Source of the DNA: CAIPVR01 sp049316905 | Lineage (GTDB): Bacteria; Actinomycetota; Acidimicrobiia; Acidimicrobiales; Microtrichaceae | Length of the DNA: 18,951 nucleotides | Reading direction: 5' to 3' | Assembly (NCBI GenBank): GCA_049316905.1 | Contig: JBMOJH010000064.1 | Span: 1-18,951, forward strand | Shown here: positions 1-9,017 of the stretch, one piece after another | Layout: each line of letters opens with the position of its first letter | How positions within the stretch are numbered: the first letter of the stretch is position 1 | Program-made: the position numbers and the translations under genes | Notes under the pieces: generated by a model | Told to the model about the DNA's origin: nothing | Databases searched by the model: none | What the model saw: the letters and a program-made list of their open reading frames with translations, nothing else

Positions 1-51
1 CCCGCCCCCGCCCCCCGGCCCGCCCCGGTGGCGCGGTCCGCGGCGAGCTGA
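1..51 (+). CDS. possible 3' end of an upstream Pro/Ala-rich gene (partial)
   Basis: One + frame is open from the first base to a TGA at 49-51. It reads as a Pro/Ala-rich tail ending in P-V-A-R-S-A-A-S. The next gene ends in almost the same way (T-V-A-R-S-S-A-S), and the DNA of the two ends is nearly identical, which is the main reason to take this as coding. Only about 16 codons are visible and Pro/Ala-rich reading is expected by chance in C/G-rich DNA, so this is weak. No function can be given. Confidence 0.25.
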   Translation, partial: PAPAPRPAPVARSAAS

Positions 52-137
52 ACGGCCGGCGGGGTCGCACGGTGACTTTCACCTTCCCCTCACCTGAACC
101 TCGTCCGGGCCTCAACCCCGAGGAGCACGGTGGGTAC

Positions 138-572
138 ATGGAACCAGCTCCCGTACGACGACCCCCCCGCCCCGGTCGGACGCCGCAGGGTCCCCGCGGC
201 CCTCGTCACTTCCGCCGCCGCCATCCGGCCCGGCGTTCCCGCCGGGCCGCCGCCGGCGCCTCGGCCGCCGCCCTGGTCGGCCTCGTCGGCGTGATGGCCG
301 TCGCCAACGGCACCGGCACCACCTCCGTCGCGTCGGGCACCGCGAACCCCGCCGAGGCCGCGGCCTCCGCGGCCACCGGGGTCGCCATCGCGCCGAGCAC
401 GACCAGCGCCCCGGCCACGACCAGCGTCCCGACCACGACGGCCCCCCGGGTCACCACCACCACCGTCCGGCCCGCCACCACCACGGTGGTCAGCTCGACC
501 AGTTCCGGCACCGGCCTGGTGACGTCCACCGCAGGGTCCTCGGCGACCGTCGCCCGGTCCTCGGCGAGCTGA
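138..572 (+). CDS. small membrane-anchored Thr/Ser/Ala-rich hypothetical protein
   Basis: I do not recognise a family. From the ATG at 138 the protein has 144 residues: an Arg/Pro-rich cytoplasmic head (about 1-36), one hydrophobic Ala/Val/Leu/Gly segment (about 37-57) fitting a membrane anchor, then a low-complexity Ala, Thr, Ser and Val tail that would lie outside the cell and resembles a wall-spanning linker. The stop is one base before the GTG of the ApbE gene, so the two are probably cotranscribed. An in-frame GTG at 72 would add 22 residues. I prefer ATG 138, which has GAGGAG at 120-125 and GGTGGG at 129-134 upstream, but the choice is uncertain. The protein has no FMN-binding domain, so it is not an ordinary ApbE substrate. 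Its end reads T-A-G-S-S-A-T, only loosely like a flavinylation site and without the usual Asp. Confidence 0.6.
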   Translation: MEPAPVRRPPRPGRTPQGPRGPRHFRRRHPARRSRRAAAGASAAALVGLVGVMAVANGTGTTSVASGTANPAEAAASAATGVAIAPSTTSAPATTSVPTTTAPRVTTTTVRPATTTVVSSTSSGTGLVTSTAGSSATVARSSAS

Positions 573-573
573 C

Positions 574-1617
574 GTGGACACCGCCCCGTCGCTCCTCCCG
601 GACCGTTCGGTCCCCGGCCACCCGGCCGACGCCGACGAGGCGACCGGTCAGCGGAGTGCGGTGGCCCGACTGATGGGCACCGAGGCGCACGTCCTGGTGG
701 TCGGGCCGGGTCCGGATCCGGAGACGCTGCTCGACGAGCTCCGCCACCTCGAGCGGCGCTGGAGCAGGTTCCTCGCCGACAGCGAGCTCTCCCGCCTCGG
801 CCGGGGTCGCGGCGCCTGGACCCTCACCAGCACCGAGACCGCCGGCCTGGTGGCGCGGTCGGTCCTGGCCTGGGAGCGCACGGGCGGCCTCTTCGATCCC
901 ACGGTCGTGGGCACGCTGGAGGGTCTCGGCTACGACCGCGACCTCGCCGAGGTCCGCGGCGGCCGCCTCTGCGCCGAACGGCCCCCGGGTCCTGCAGGGG
1001 TGGAGGCCGACGAGTCCGCCCGGCTGGTCCGCCTGCCGGCCGGGATCCGCATCGATCCCGGTGGGATCGGCAAGGGGCTCGCCGCGGACCTGGTGGTCGC
1101 CGCGGCCCTCGACGGCGCGGACCCCTCGGTCGGCGTCCTCGTCTCCGTGGGCGGCGACCTCCGCGTGGGCGGGTGCCCGCCCCCGGGCGGCTGGGAGATC
1201 GAGGTCGACCACGGCGCCGGGCCGCTGCAGCGGGTGAACCTGACCGCCGGCGCGGTGGCCACGTCCTCCACGCTGCGCCGCCGGTGGGAGACCGCCGACG
1301 GACCCGCGCACCACGTGGTGGATCCCCGGACCGGCCTGCCCTCCGCGGGCCCGGCGGTGTCCGTCACCGCGATCGCCGGCGAGGCGTGGTGGGCCGAGGC
1401 CGTCGCCACGGCGTTGCTGGTGGGCCTCGGCGGCGAGCTGCCCGACCGGCTCCTGGCCGAGCTGGCCTCCGGCCGGGTGGGCGCGGTGGCCACGCTCGCC
1501 GACGGCGGCCGCGTCCGGCTCGGCGCGGCAACCGACGCAATCGTCGACGAACCGGGCACCATGATGTCCATGTCCGGATCGGACGACGGTGGGGACGACC
1601 CGGGAGGAGCCGCATGA
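574..1617 (+). CDS. apbE: ApbE-family FAD:protein FMN transferase
   Basis: ApbE enzymes use FAD and Mg2+ to attach FMN covalently to Thr/Ser of extracytoplasmic flavoproteins. The 347-residue product shows the family landmarks in order: M34-G-T near the start, E-R-R-W-S-R-F followed by S-E-L-S-R-L, T-G-G-L-F-D-P, the FAD-binding D161-P-G-G-I-G-K167-G, V-S-V-G-G-D-L, A-T-S-S, then H-H-V-V-D-P-R-T-G. The metal-binding segment reads W-A-E275-A-V-A-T279: Glu replaces the common Asp while the Thr four residues later is kept. No lipobox or clear signal peptide is seen, unlike many Gram-negative ApbE lipoproteins, so a cytoplasmic or short-tailed form is possible. GTG 574 is one base after the previous stop; GTG 661 is an alternative. 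The stop overlaps the next ATG (ATGA), indicating translational coupling. No FMN-binding target protein is visible in the window. Confidence 0.9.
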   Translation: MDTAPSLLPDRSVPGHPADADEATGQRSAVARLMGTEAHVLVVGPGPDPETLLDELRHLERRWSRFLADSELSRLGRGRGAWTLTSTETAGLVARSVLAWERTGGLFDPTVVGTLEGLGYDRDLAEVRGGRLCAERPPGPAGVEADESARLVRLPAGIRIDPGGIGKGLAADLVVAAALDGADPSVGVLVSVGGDLRVGGCPPPGGWEIEVDHGAGPLQRVNLTAGAVATSSTLRRRWETADGPAHHVVDPRTGLPSAGPAVSVTAIAGEAWWAEAVATALLVGLGGELPDRLLAELASGRVGAVATLADGGRVRLGAATDAIVDEPGTMMSMSGSDDGGDDPGGAA

Positions 1618-2201
1618 GCGAGCAGTTCTGGTGGTACGTGGCCCGGGCCTCCGGCATGGTGGCCGCGGTCCTGGTGGTGCTGACCCTGATCTGGGGGCTG
1701 CTGCTGAGCACGAAGCTCATCGAGCGCCGCGGCCTGCCCGCATGGCTCACCGATCTCCACCGCGGTCTGGGCGGACTGTCGTGCGCCTTCATCGGCATCC
1801 ACCTGCTCGCCCTGTGGGCCGACAGCTACGAGCACTTCGGGCCGGCCGAGCTGTTCGTGCCCTTCGCCTCGACCTGGAAGCGCGGCCCGGTGGCCTGGGG
1901 TGTCGTGGCGCTCTGGATGCTCGTGGTCGTGGAGGGCACGTCGCTGGTGATGCGCCGCATGCCCCGGAAGGTCTGGCGCGGCTTCCACTACCTGTCCTAC
2001 CCGGTCGGGGTGCTGGTCGGCGTGCACGCCCTCACCGCCGGCACCGACGCCTCGAACCCGGTCTTCATCGGCGTGACCGTCGCCCTCGGCGCGGTGCTGC
2101 TGTTCCTCGTGATCTACCGGATCCTCAGCCGCAAGGGCGTGGAGGGCCAGCGGCCCACCTCGCGGATCCCGGCTTCGGCCCGCGAGGCCGTCGGTCGGTA
2201 A
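1614..2201 (+). CDS. ferric reductase-like transmembrane (haem b) protein
   Basis: This 195-residue integral membrane protein has about five hydrophobic segments. Two histidine pairs have the spacing of the ferric-reductase/NOX transmembrane domain: H49 and H63 (13 residues between) and H125 and H138 (12 between). These would bind two b haems across the membrane. There is no FAD/NAD(P)H domain, so an electron donor or acceptor must be separate; the overlapping apbE suggests a covalent-FMN partner. The ATG lies within the ATGA overlap and is preceded by a strong GGAGGAG at 1603-1609. The last 25 or so residues are a charged cytoplasmic tail. Similar short proteins occur in ApbE/FMN-binding electron-transfer operons (family knowledge). 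The exact electron acceptor (iron, quinone or other) cannot be read from the sequence. Confidence 0.8.
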   Translation: MSEQFWWYVARASGMVAAVLVVLTLIWGLLLSTKLIERRGLPAWLTDLHRGLGGLSCAFIGIHLLALWADSYEHFGPAELFVPFASTWKRGPVAWGVVALWMLVVVEGTSLVMRRMPRKVWRGFHYLSYPVGVLVGVHALTAGTDASNPVFIGVTVALGAVLLFLVIYRILSRKGVEGQRPTSRIPASAREAVGR

Positions 2202-2242
2202 CCTCCGGCCCGGGGCGCCCGCCGTGGGCGGCCATCCGGAGG
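2202..2242 (+). promoter_or_regulatory. hairpin covering the mutA ribosome-binding site
   Basis: Directly after the stop of the previous gene, CCTCCGG (2202-2208) is the perfect complement of CCGGAGG (2236-2242). The second arm contains the Shine-Dalgarno of mutA (GGAGG, 2238-2242). A smaller stem, CCGCC (2219-2223) with GGCGG (2227-2231), sits inside. The structure could end upstream transcription, or mask the mutA ribosome-binding site until translation of the upstream gene or a ligand opens it. No U-run follows. The pairing is seen; the role is inferred. Confidence 0.45.
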
Positions 2243-2247
2243 TGCAG

Positions 2248-4148
2248 GTGTCCACAGGCGACGGAACCACGGGCGGTCCGCCGGTGGGCGACGTGACCCT
2301 GGCCGGCGACTTCCCGCCGGTGGGGGAGGAGGCGTGGCTCGCCAAGGTCGACGCCGTCCTCAAGGGTGCGCCGTTCTCCCGGCTGGAGTCGCGCACCGCC
2401 GACGGCATCACCGTGGCTCCCCTCTATGCCCGGGCCTCCTCGCCGGGCGCCGCCGACGAGGCGGGGTTCCCGGGATCCGCCCCGTTCACCCGGGGCGCCC
2501 ATGCGGCCCCCCGGCCCCACGGCCTCTGGGACGTGCGGGCGGTGGTCGACCACGACGACCCGGCCGAGGCCAACCGGCGGGCGCTCGACGACCTGACCCG
2601 CGGGGTGACCAGCCTGCAGGTGCGCTGGACCGGCGACGCAGCGGATCTCGCCCGGCGCCTCGAGGGCGTCTACCTCGACCTCGCCCCCGTCGTGCTCGAC
2701 GCGGGGCCCCGCACCGTGGCGGCCGCCGCGGCGCTCGAGGCCCTCTGGGCCGAGCGGGGCGTCGCCCCCGCGGAGGCGACGGGCGGCTTCGCGATCGACC
2801 CGTGCCGCGACCTCGCCCGCCACGGCGGGGACGGCCGCCCGCCGGAGGAGCTGCTCGCGGAGCTGGGCGCGCTCGCCGCCCGCACGGCGGCGACCTTCCC
2901 GCGGGTGCGGGCGGTGGCGGTCGACGTCACCCCGGTCGCGGAGGCGGGCGGCTCGGAGGCCCAGGAGCTGGCCACGATGCTGTCGACCGGGGCGGCCTAC
3001 CTGCGGGCCATGGCGGCCGCCGGGCTCGATGCCGATTCCGCCTGCTCCCAGGTGGAGCTCACCCTCTCGGCCGACGCCGAGGTGTTCACCACGATCGCCA
3101 AGCTCCGAGCGGCCCGGCGGCTGTGGGCGGCCCTCGCCGCGTCGTGCGGTGCCTCGGAGGAGGCGGCCGCGCCGCAGCTCCACGTACGCACGGCCCGTCG
3201 CATGCTCACCGGGCGCGACCCGTGGGTGAACCTGCTCCGCGTGACCGCGGCGTCGTTCGCTGCCGGCGTGGCGGGCGCGGATTCGGTGACCACCTCCGCC
3301 TACGACGAGCTCGGGGGTGATCCGGGGGATCTGGGCCGGCGTATGGCGCGGAACACGCAGCTCCTGTTGCAGGAGGAGTCGAACCTCGGTCGGGTGCTCG
3401 ACCCGGCGGGTGGCTCGGGCTACGTCGAGTCGCTCACCGAGGAGCTCGCGGCCGTGGCGTGGGCCCTGTTCCAGGAGCTCGAGTCGGTGGGCGGCATGCC
3501 CACGGTCCTGCTCGACGGCTCGCTCCCCGCGCGGGTGACCGGCGTCCGTGACGCCCGGCTGCGGGAGGTGGCCACCCGCCGCCGTCCGCTCACCGGCGTG
3601 AGCGAGTTCCCCGATCTCGACGAGACCGGCGCGGTGCCGGTGACCGTCGCGTCCGACGCGGGCACGCCGCTGCTCGTGCCGGTGCGGTGGGCCGAGGAGT
3701 TCGAGGCGCTCCGCGACGTGGCCGATGCCCACCGCGAGCGCACCGGCTCGGCGCCGACGGTGTTCCTGGCGAACCTCGGGCCCGTGGCGGTGCACACCGC
3801 CCGCGCCACGTTCGCCAAGAACCTGTTCGAGGCCGGCGGCATCCGCACCGCCACGTCGGAGCGGGGCGCGGCCACGGGCTTCGCCACCGCCGACGAGGTG
3901 GTGGCCGATGCCGTCGCCGCCGGGGCCCGGGCGGTGTGCCTGTGCTCGTCCGACGATCTCTACGCGGAGCGTGCGGCGGCCACCGCCGCGGCGCTGAAGG
4001 CGGCCGGCATCGGTCGTGTGTACCTGGCGGGCAACCCCGGCGAACGCCGGGAGGCCGAGGAGGCGGCCGGGGTGGACGAGTTCGTGCACCTCGGCGTGGA
4101 CGTGCTCGACGTGCTGCGTCGGGCGCAGGACCACCTGGAGGTGTCCCG

Positions 4149-4152
<4 letters not shown>
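2248..4152 (+). CDS. mutA: methylmalonyl-CoA mutase small (beta) subunit
   Basis: This is the non-catalytic partner of MutB in the heterodimeric adenosylcobalamin enzyme that interconverts (R)-methylmalonyl-CoA and succinyl-CoA. The 634-residue product has the mutase TIM-barrel region with segments matching the large chain (N-T-Q-L-L-L-Q-E-E-S, then D-P-A-G-G-S-G-Y-V-E-S). A C-terminal B12-like fold follows that has lost its ligands: where MutB has D-x-H-x-x-G, this chain has V513, V515 and A518. This loss is typical of the small subunit. The start is GTG 2248, with GGAGG at 2238-2242; an in-frame GTG at 2224 lacks such a site and would start inside the leader hairpin. It overlaps mutB by four bases (GTGA). 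The length is normal and there is no break. Propionyl-CoA carboxylase and the epimerase are not in the window. Confidence 0.95.
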
Positions 4153-6356
<2,204 letters not shown>

Positions 6357-6365
6357 CCGTCTCGT

Positions 6366-6417
6366 CGTTCTGTGTGGCCCGGATGTAGAGGCCGCCACAT
6401 CCTCGCCACACAGAACG
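6366..6417. terminator. 52-base hairpin between convergent mutB and TetR genes
   Basis: CGTTCTGTGTGGC (6366-6378) pairs perfectly with GCCACACAGAACG (6405-6417). After a 2x2 internal loop, GGATGT (6381-6386) pairs with ACATCC (6397-6402), leaving a 10-base loop. It starts nine bases after the mutB stop and ends 20 bases before the stop of the convergent TetR gene. Position and symmetry fit a bidirectional terminator. There is no T-run on either strand, as often in high-GC actinobacteria. Confidence 0.65.
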
Positions 6418-6437
6418 GCAGCGGGCGATCGGGGCGG

Positions 6438-7118
6438 TCAGTCGTCGTGGTCCCCGGCGGGTTCGCTGAGCCCGTCGAGGAGGGCCCGCATGCCGAGCGC
6501 CACGAGGCCCCAGTCCTCGCCGTCGACGGGGATCTCCGTGTCGATCAGCTCGGGGGAGATGCGGTAGCGGAGGATGCTGCCGTACAGGTACGCCTCGGCC
6601 AGCACGATCACGTGTTCGAGCGTGAAGGGTTCCCGGAGGCGGCGCCCGGCGCGCCGGAGGTAGAGCTCGTAGTACTGCCGGAAGCTGTCGCGGCCGTGGA
6701 GCAGCAGCTCCCGCACCTCGGGGTTCGCGGCGTAGGTGTAGAAGCTGAAGCGGGCGAAGAACGCCGGGTCGTCGCGCAGGCGGCGGAACGCGAAGTCGTT
6801 GAGGCGGCGCATGGAGATGGCGGAGTCCTCGCCCGCCGGCACCTGCGCGATGAGCGCAGCGGTGTCGCGCATGCCCACCTGCTCGTCGGCCTCGAGCAGG
6901 TGCGTCATCAGGTCCTGGCGGAACGCTTCCTGCGAATCCCAGATGTGGTAGAGCGCTCCCTTGGTCACCCCCGCGCGGCGGGCGACGTCGGCGAGGCGGA
7001 TGTTGGCGAGCGCGTCCACCGGCGCGGCGGCGCCGCGGGACCGGTCGAACTCCGCGACCATCTCCGCGCCGGTGGCCAGGTAGGCCTCGCGCCGCTCCTC
7101 CGCGGTCGGCCGGGCCAT
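6438..7118 (-). CDS. TetR-family transcriptional regulator (second of tandem pair)
   Basis: The product has 226 residues. The N-terminal helix-turn-helix reads A-D-V-A-R-R-A-G-V-T-K-G-A-L-Y-H-I-W, the TetR DNA-binding signature, with a variable helical ligand-binding C-terminal part. The usual Y-Y-H-F-x-S-K-E end of the recognition helix is Y-H-I-W-D-S-Q-E here. The ATG at 7118 shares one base with the TGA of the upstream TetR gene, so the two are cotranscribed and probably coupled. No strong Shine-Dalgarno is present. The two proteins match best across the HTH and the following helix, as expected from an old duplication. It lies convergent to mutAB, and its partner is divergent from meaB, so control of methylmalonyl-CoA metabolism is a reasonable guess. 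The ligand is unknown. Confidence 0.88.
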   Translation of the reverse strand: MARPTAEERREAYLATGAEMVAEFDRSRGAAAPVDALANIRLADVARRAGVTKGALYHIWDSQEAFRQDLMTHLLEADEQVGMRDTAALIAQVPAGEDSAISMRRLNDFAFRRLRDDPAFFARFSFYTYAANPEVRELLLHGRDSFRQYYELYLRRAGRRLREPFTLEHVIVLAEAYLYGSILRYRISPELIDTEIPVDGEDWGLVALGMRALLDGLSEPAGDHDD

Positions 7119-7822
7119 CAGCCGCCGTCCCCGGGGGCGACGGCGGGCCCGTCGTCGGGCTCGGTGAGGGCCAGCACCAGCGCCTCGGCGCCCACGGAGA
7201 ACAGACCGCGGGTGGCGCCGTCCAGCTCGAGGGTGGGCGCCCGGTCCGGGTCGATGCGGTGCTCGAGGCACATGCCCTGCAGCAGCGAGGTGAGGGCCAC
7301 CACGAGGTCCTCGGTCGTGGCGCCCGGGATGAGGCGGCGACCGCGGATCCGGAGCGCCTCGGCGATCACGTCGCTGAAGCGGCTGATCGCGGTGCGGAAC
7401 TCGCGGTCGAGGGCGACGCGGATCTCCTCGTCGTAGAGGTAGGAGTGGAGGCTGACGCGCACGAGGTAGGACGCGTCGTCGCGGAAGCGCTCGAAGAGCA
7501 GGTCGGCGTAGCTCCACGGGTCCGCGGCGCCGTCGGTGAGGCCGGTGGCGGTGGCGAGGATGTCGGCCACGTCGGACTCGCCGGAGAGCCGGTCCTGTTC
7601 CAGGAGGAAGTGGAGCAGGTCGTTCCAGTAGTCCTCCTGGCTGGGCCAGAGGTGATAGAGGGCGCCCTTGGTCACGCCGGCGCGCTCCGCCACGTCGGCG
7701 ACCTTCACGTGCGCCAGCGCCAACCCCGGGTCGGGGGCGCTCCCGGTGGCGGAGTCCGCCACCAGTTGCGCGCCGATGTCGAGGTAGTGGCGGCGACGCT
7801 CGTCCTTTGTCGTTCGTCCCAT
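7118..7822 (-). CDS. TetR-family transcriptional regulator (first of tandem pair)
   Basis: The product has 234 residues. Its helix-turn-helix V-A-D-V-A-E-R-A-G-V-T-K-G-A-L-Y-H-L-W, followed by P-S-Q-E, is nearly the same as in the downstream regulator; the ligand-binding half diverges. The ATG at 7822 has no Shine-Dalgarno but a TAGGAT box 11 bases upstream, fitting a very short or absent leader. It is transcribed divergently from meaB across a 109-base gap with GC-rich inverted repeats that could be operators. TetR proteins often repress themselves and a divergent neighbour, which makes meaB the first target to suspect. Two coupled TetR genes could form a heterodimer or answer two ligands; the sequence does not decide. 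Confidence 0.88.
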   Translation of the reverse strand: MGRTTKDERRRHYLDIGAQLVADSATGSAPDPGLALAHVKVADVAERAGVTKGALYHLWPSQEDYWNDLLHFLLEQDRLSGESDVADILATATGLTDGAADPWSYADLLFERFRDDASYLVRVSLHSYLYDEEIRVALDREFRTAISRFSDVIAEALRIRGRRLIPGATTEDLVVALTSLLQGMCLEHRIDPDRAPTLELDGATRGLFSVGAEALVLALTEPDDGPAVAPGDGG

Positions 7823-7931
7823 GCCCGGTGCGGATCCTAGGTGTTGGGGGCACCCCCGCCACTTCGGGTGGCGACCCGTGCGGGCCCGGTGACGCAGGGT
7901 GGTGACGCCCGCGCCGGTAGGGTGCGCGTCG
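7823..7931. promoter_or_regulatory. divergent TetR/meaB promoter region with inverted repeats
   Basis: This gap holds two near-symmetric elements: GGGGG-CA-CCCCC (7846-7857) and CGCCAC-TTCGG-GTGGCG (7857-7873). There is a TAGGAT -10-like box for the TetR pair (7839 to 7834, - strand) and a TAGGGT box for meaB (7918-7923, + strand). Neither box has a convincing -35. The symmetric elements lie between the two promoters and are candidate TetR operators; this is inferred from position only. Confidence 0.4.
7918..7923 (+). promoter_or_regulatory. predicted -10 box of meaB (leaderless)
   Basis: TAGGGT matches the actinobacterial TANNNT -10 and stands eight bases before the meaB ATG. The transcript would begin at or within about two bases of the start codon. 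No Shine-Dalgarno is present, which agrees with a leaderless message. The -35 region is not recognisable. Confidence 0.5.
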
Positions 7932-8930
7932 ATGGCCGGACTGCTGCCCGTCGACGACTACGTGGCCGGCGTACGCGCCGCGGACCGGGCGGTGCTGGCG
8001 CGGACGATCACCCTGATCGAGTCGCGGAACCCCGACCACCGCCGCCGGGCCGGCGATGTGCTCGCCGCGCTCCTCCCGTTCACCGGGGGTGCCCACCGGG
8101 TCGGGATCACCGGGGTGCCGGGCGTGGGCAAGAGCACCTTCATCGACCAGCTGGGGCTGAACCTCACCGGCGACGGCCACCGGGTGGCCGTGCTCGCGGT
8201 CGATCCCACCAGCTCCCGGACCGGTGGCTCGATCCTCGGCGACAAGACCCGCATGGAACGCCTCTCGGTGGACCCGGCGGCGTTCATCCGGCCGTCCCCG
8301 GCCGGCGAGACGCTGGGCGGGGTCACCCGGGCCACCCGCGAGACGATCCTGGTGTGCGAGGCCGCGGGCTTCGACGTGGTGCTGGTGGAGACGGTCGGGG
8401 TGGGGCAGTCCGAGACGGTCGTGGCCGACATGGTCGACTTCTTCCTCGTGCTGATGCTGTCCGGTGCCGGCGACGACCTTCAGGGCATCAAGAAGGGCGT
8501 GCTGGAGCTCGCCGACATGGTGGCGGTGAACAAGGCCGACGGGAACAACCGGACGCGGGCCGAGCTGGCCGCGGCCGAGTACCGCGGCGCCCTGCACCTG
8601 ATGGCGCCTGCGTCGCCGACGTGGACGCCGCCGGTGCTGACGTGCTCGGCGCTGGCCGACGAGGGCCTGCGCGAGTTGTGGCAGCAGATCGAGGTGCACC
8701 GGGAGAAGATGACGCTCACCGGTGAGCTGCCCGCCCGCCGTCAGGAGCAGCAGGTGCGGTGGATGTGGTCGATGCTCGACCAGCGTCTGCGCGACGACCT
8801 GCGCGCCCGTCCCGACGTGGTGGCGGCCCTCGACGCCGCGCAGGCCGCGGTGCGGTCCGGCGAGCTGCCCGCCACGGTGGCGGTCGAACAGGTCTGGGAC
8901 CTCTACCGCACCCCACCCTCCCGCGCATAG
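7932..8930 (+). CDS. meaB: MeaB G3E-family GTPase, methylmalonyl-CoA mutase chaperone
   Basis: MeaB (ArgK/MMAA family) binds methylmalonyl-CoA mutase, gates cofactor loading and protects it from inactivation, using GTP hydrolysis. The 332-residue product has the P-loop G61-V-P-G-V-G-K67-S-T, the following A-V-D-P-T-S-S-R-T-G-G-S-I-L-G-D-K-T-R-M segment typical of MeaB, V-E-T-V-G-V-G-Q-S-E (Walker B/switch), and N-K-A-D for guanine recognition. A helical C-terminal dimerisation arm follows. ATG 7932 is chosen because it sits eight bases after a TAGGGT box and matches the usual N-terminus; an in-frame upstream GTG at 7899 would add 11 unlikely residues. It reads in the same direction as mutAB but is separated by the two reverse-strand TetR genes. 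Its TAG stop lies within repeat copy A. Confidence 0.95.
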   Translation: MAGLLPVDDYVAGVRAADRAVLARTITLIESRNPDHRRRAGDVLAALLPFTGGAHRVGITGVPGVGKSTFIDQLGLNLTGDGHRVAVLAVDPTSSRTGGSILGDKTRMERLSVDPAAFIRPSPAGETLGGVTRATRETILVCEAAGFDVVLVETVGVGQSETVVADMVDFFLVLMLSGAGDDLQGIKKGVLELADMVAVNKADGNNRTRAELAAAEYRGALHLMAPASPTWTPPVLTCSALADEGLRELWQQIEVHREKMTLTGELPARRQEQQVRWMWSMLDQRLRDDLRARPDVVAALDAAQAAVRSGELPATVAVEQVWDLYRTPPSRA

Positions 8931-8975
8931 GGGTCCTCGGTCGCCTCTGGGGCGAGTCAACCTCCGCAGACGTCG
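8927..8975 (+). repeat. dispersed repeat, copy A (core inverted)
   Basis: This 49-base stretch matches copies B and C after ppsA outside the core. The left flank is ATAGGGGTCCTCGG and the right flank begins GTCAACCTCCGCAGACG. The core is TCGCC-TCTGG-GGCGA (8941-8955), the exact reverse complement of the B and C cores. The TAG of meaB is the third to fifth... bases at 8928-8930 of the element's left end, so the repeat provides the gene's stop. The core can form a five-base stem and may act in termination. No other copy was seen in the window. Confidence 0.85.
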
Positions 8976-9017
8976 TCGGGTGGCCGTCCGGGTGGGGCAT
9001 GTGCCCAGCCTCCGGAA

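Noticed and set aside
532..565. Further copy of the dispersed repeat (GGGTCCTCGGCGACC) near the end of the first gene
   Set aside because: Only about ten bases match the repeat's left flank and the core and right flank are absent; chance similarity in GC-rich coding sequence.
2202..2247. Cobalamin riboswitch ahead of mutA
   Set aside because: The 46-base gap is far too short and holds only a simple hairpin; no B12-box sequence is seen.
3767..3815. Damaged B12-binding site in MutA as a sign of a pseudogene
   Set aside because: Loss of the D-x-H-x-x-G ligands is normal for the small subunit, and the frame is intact with an active MutB overlapping it.
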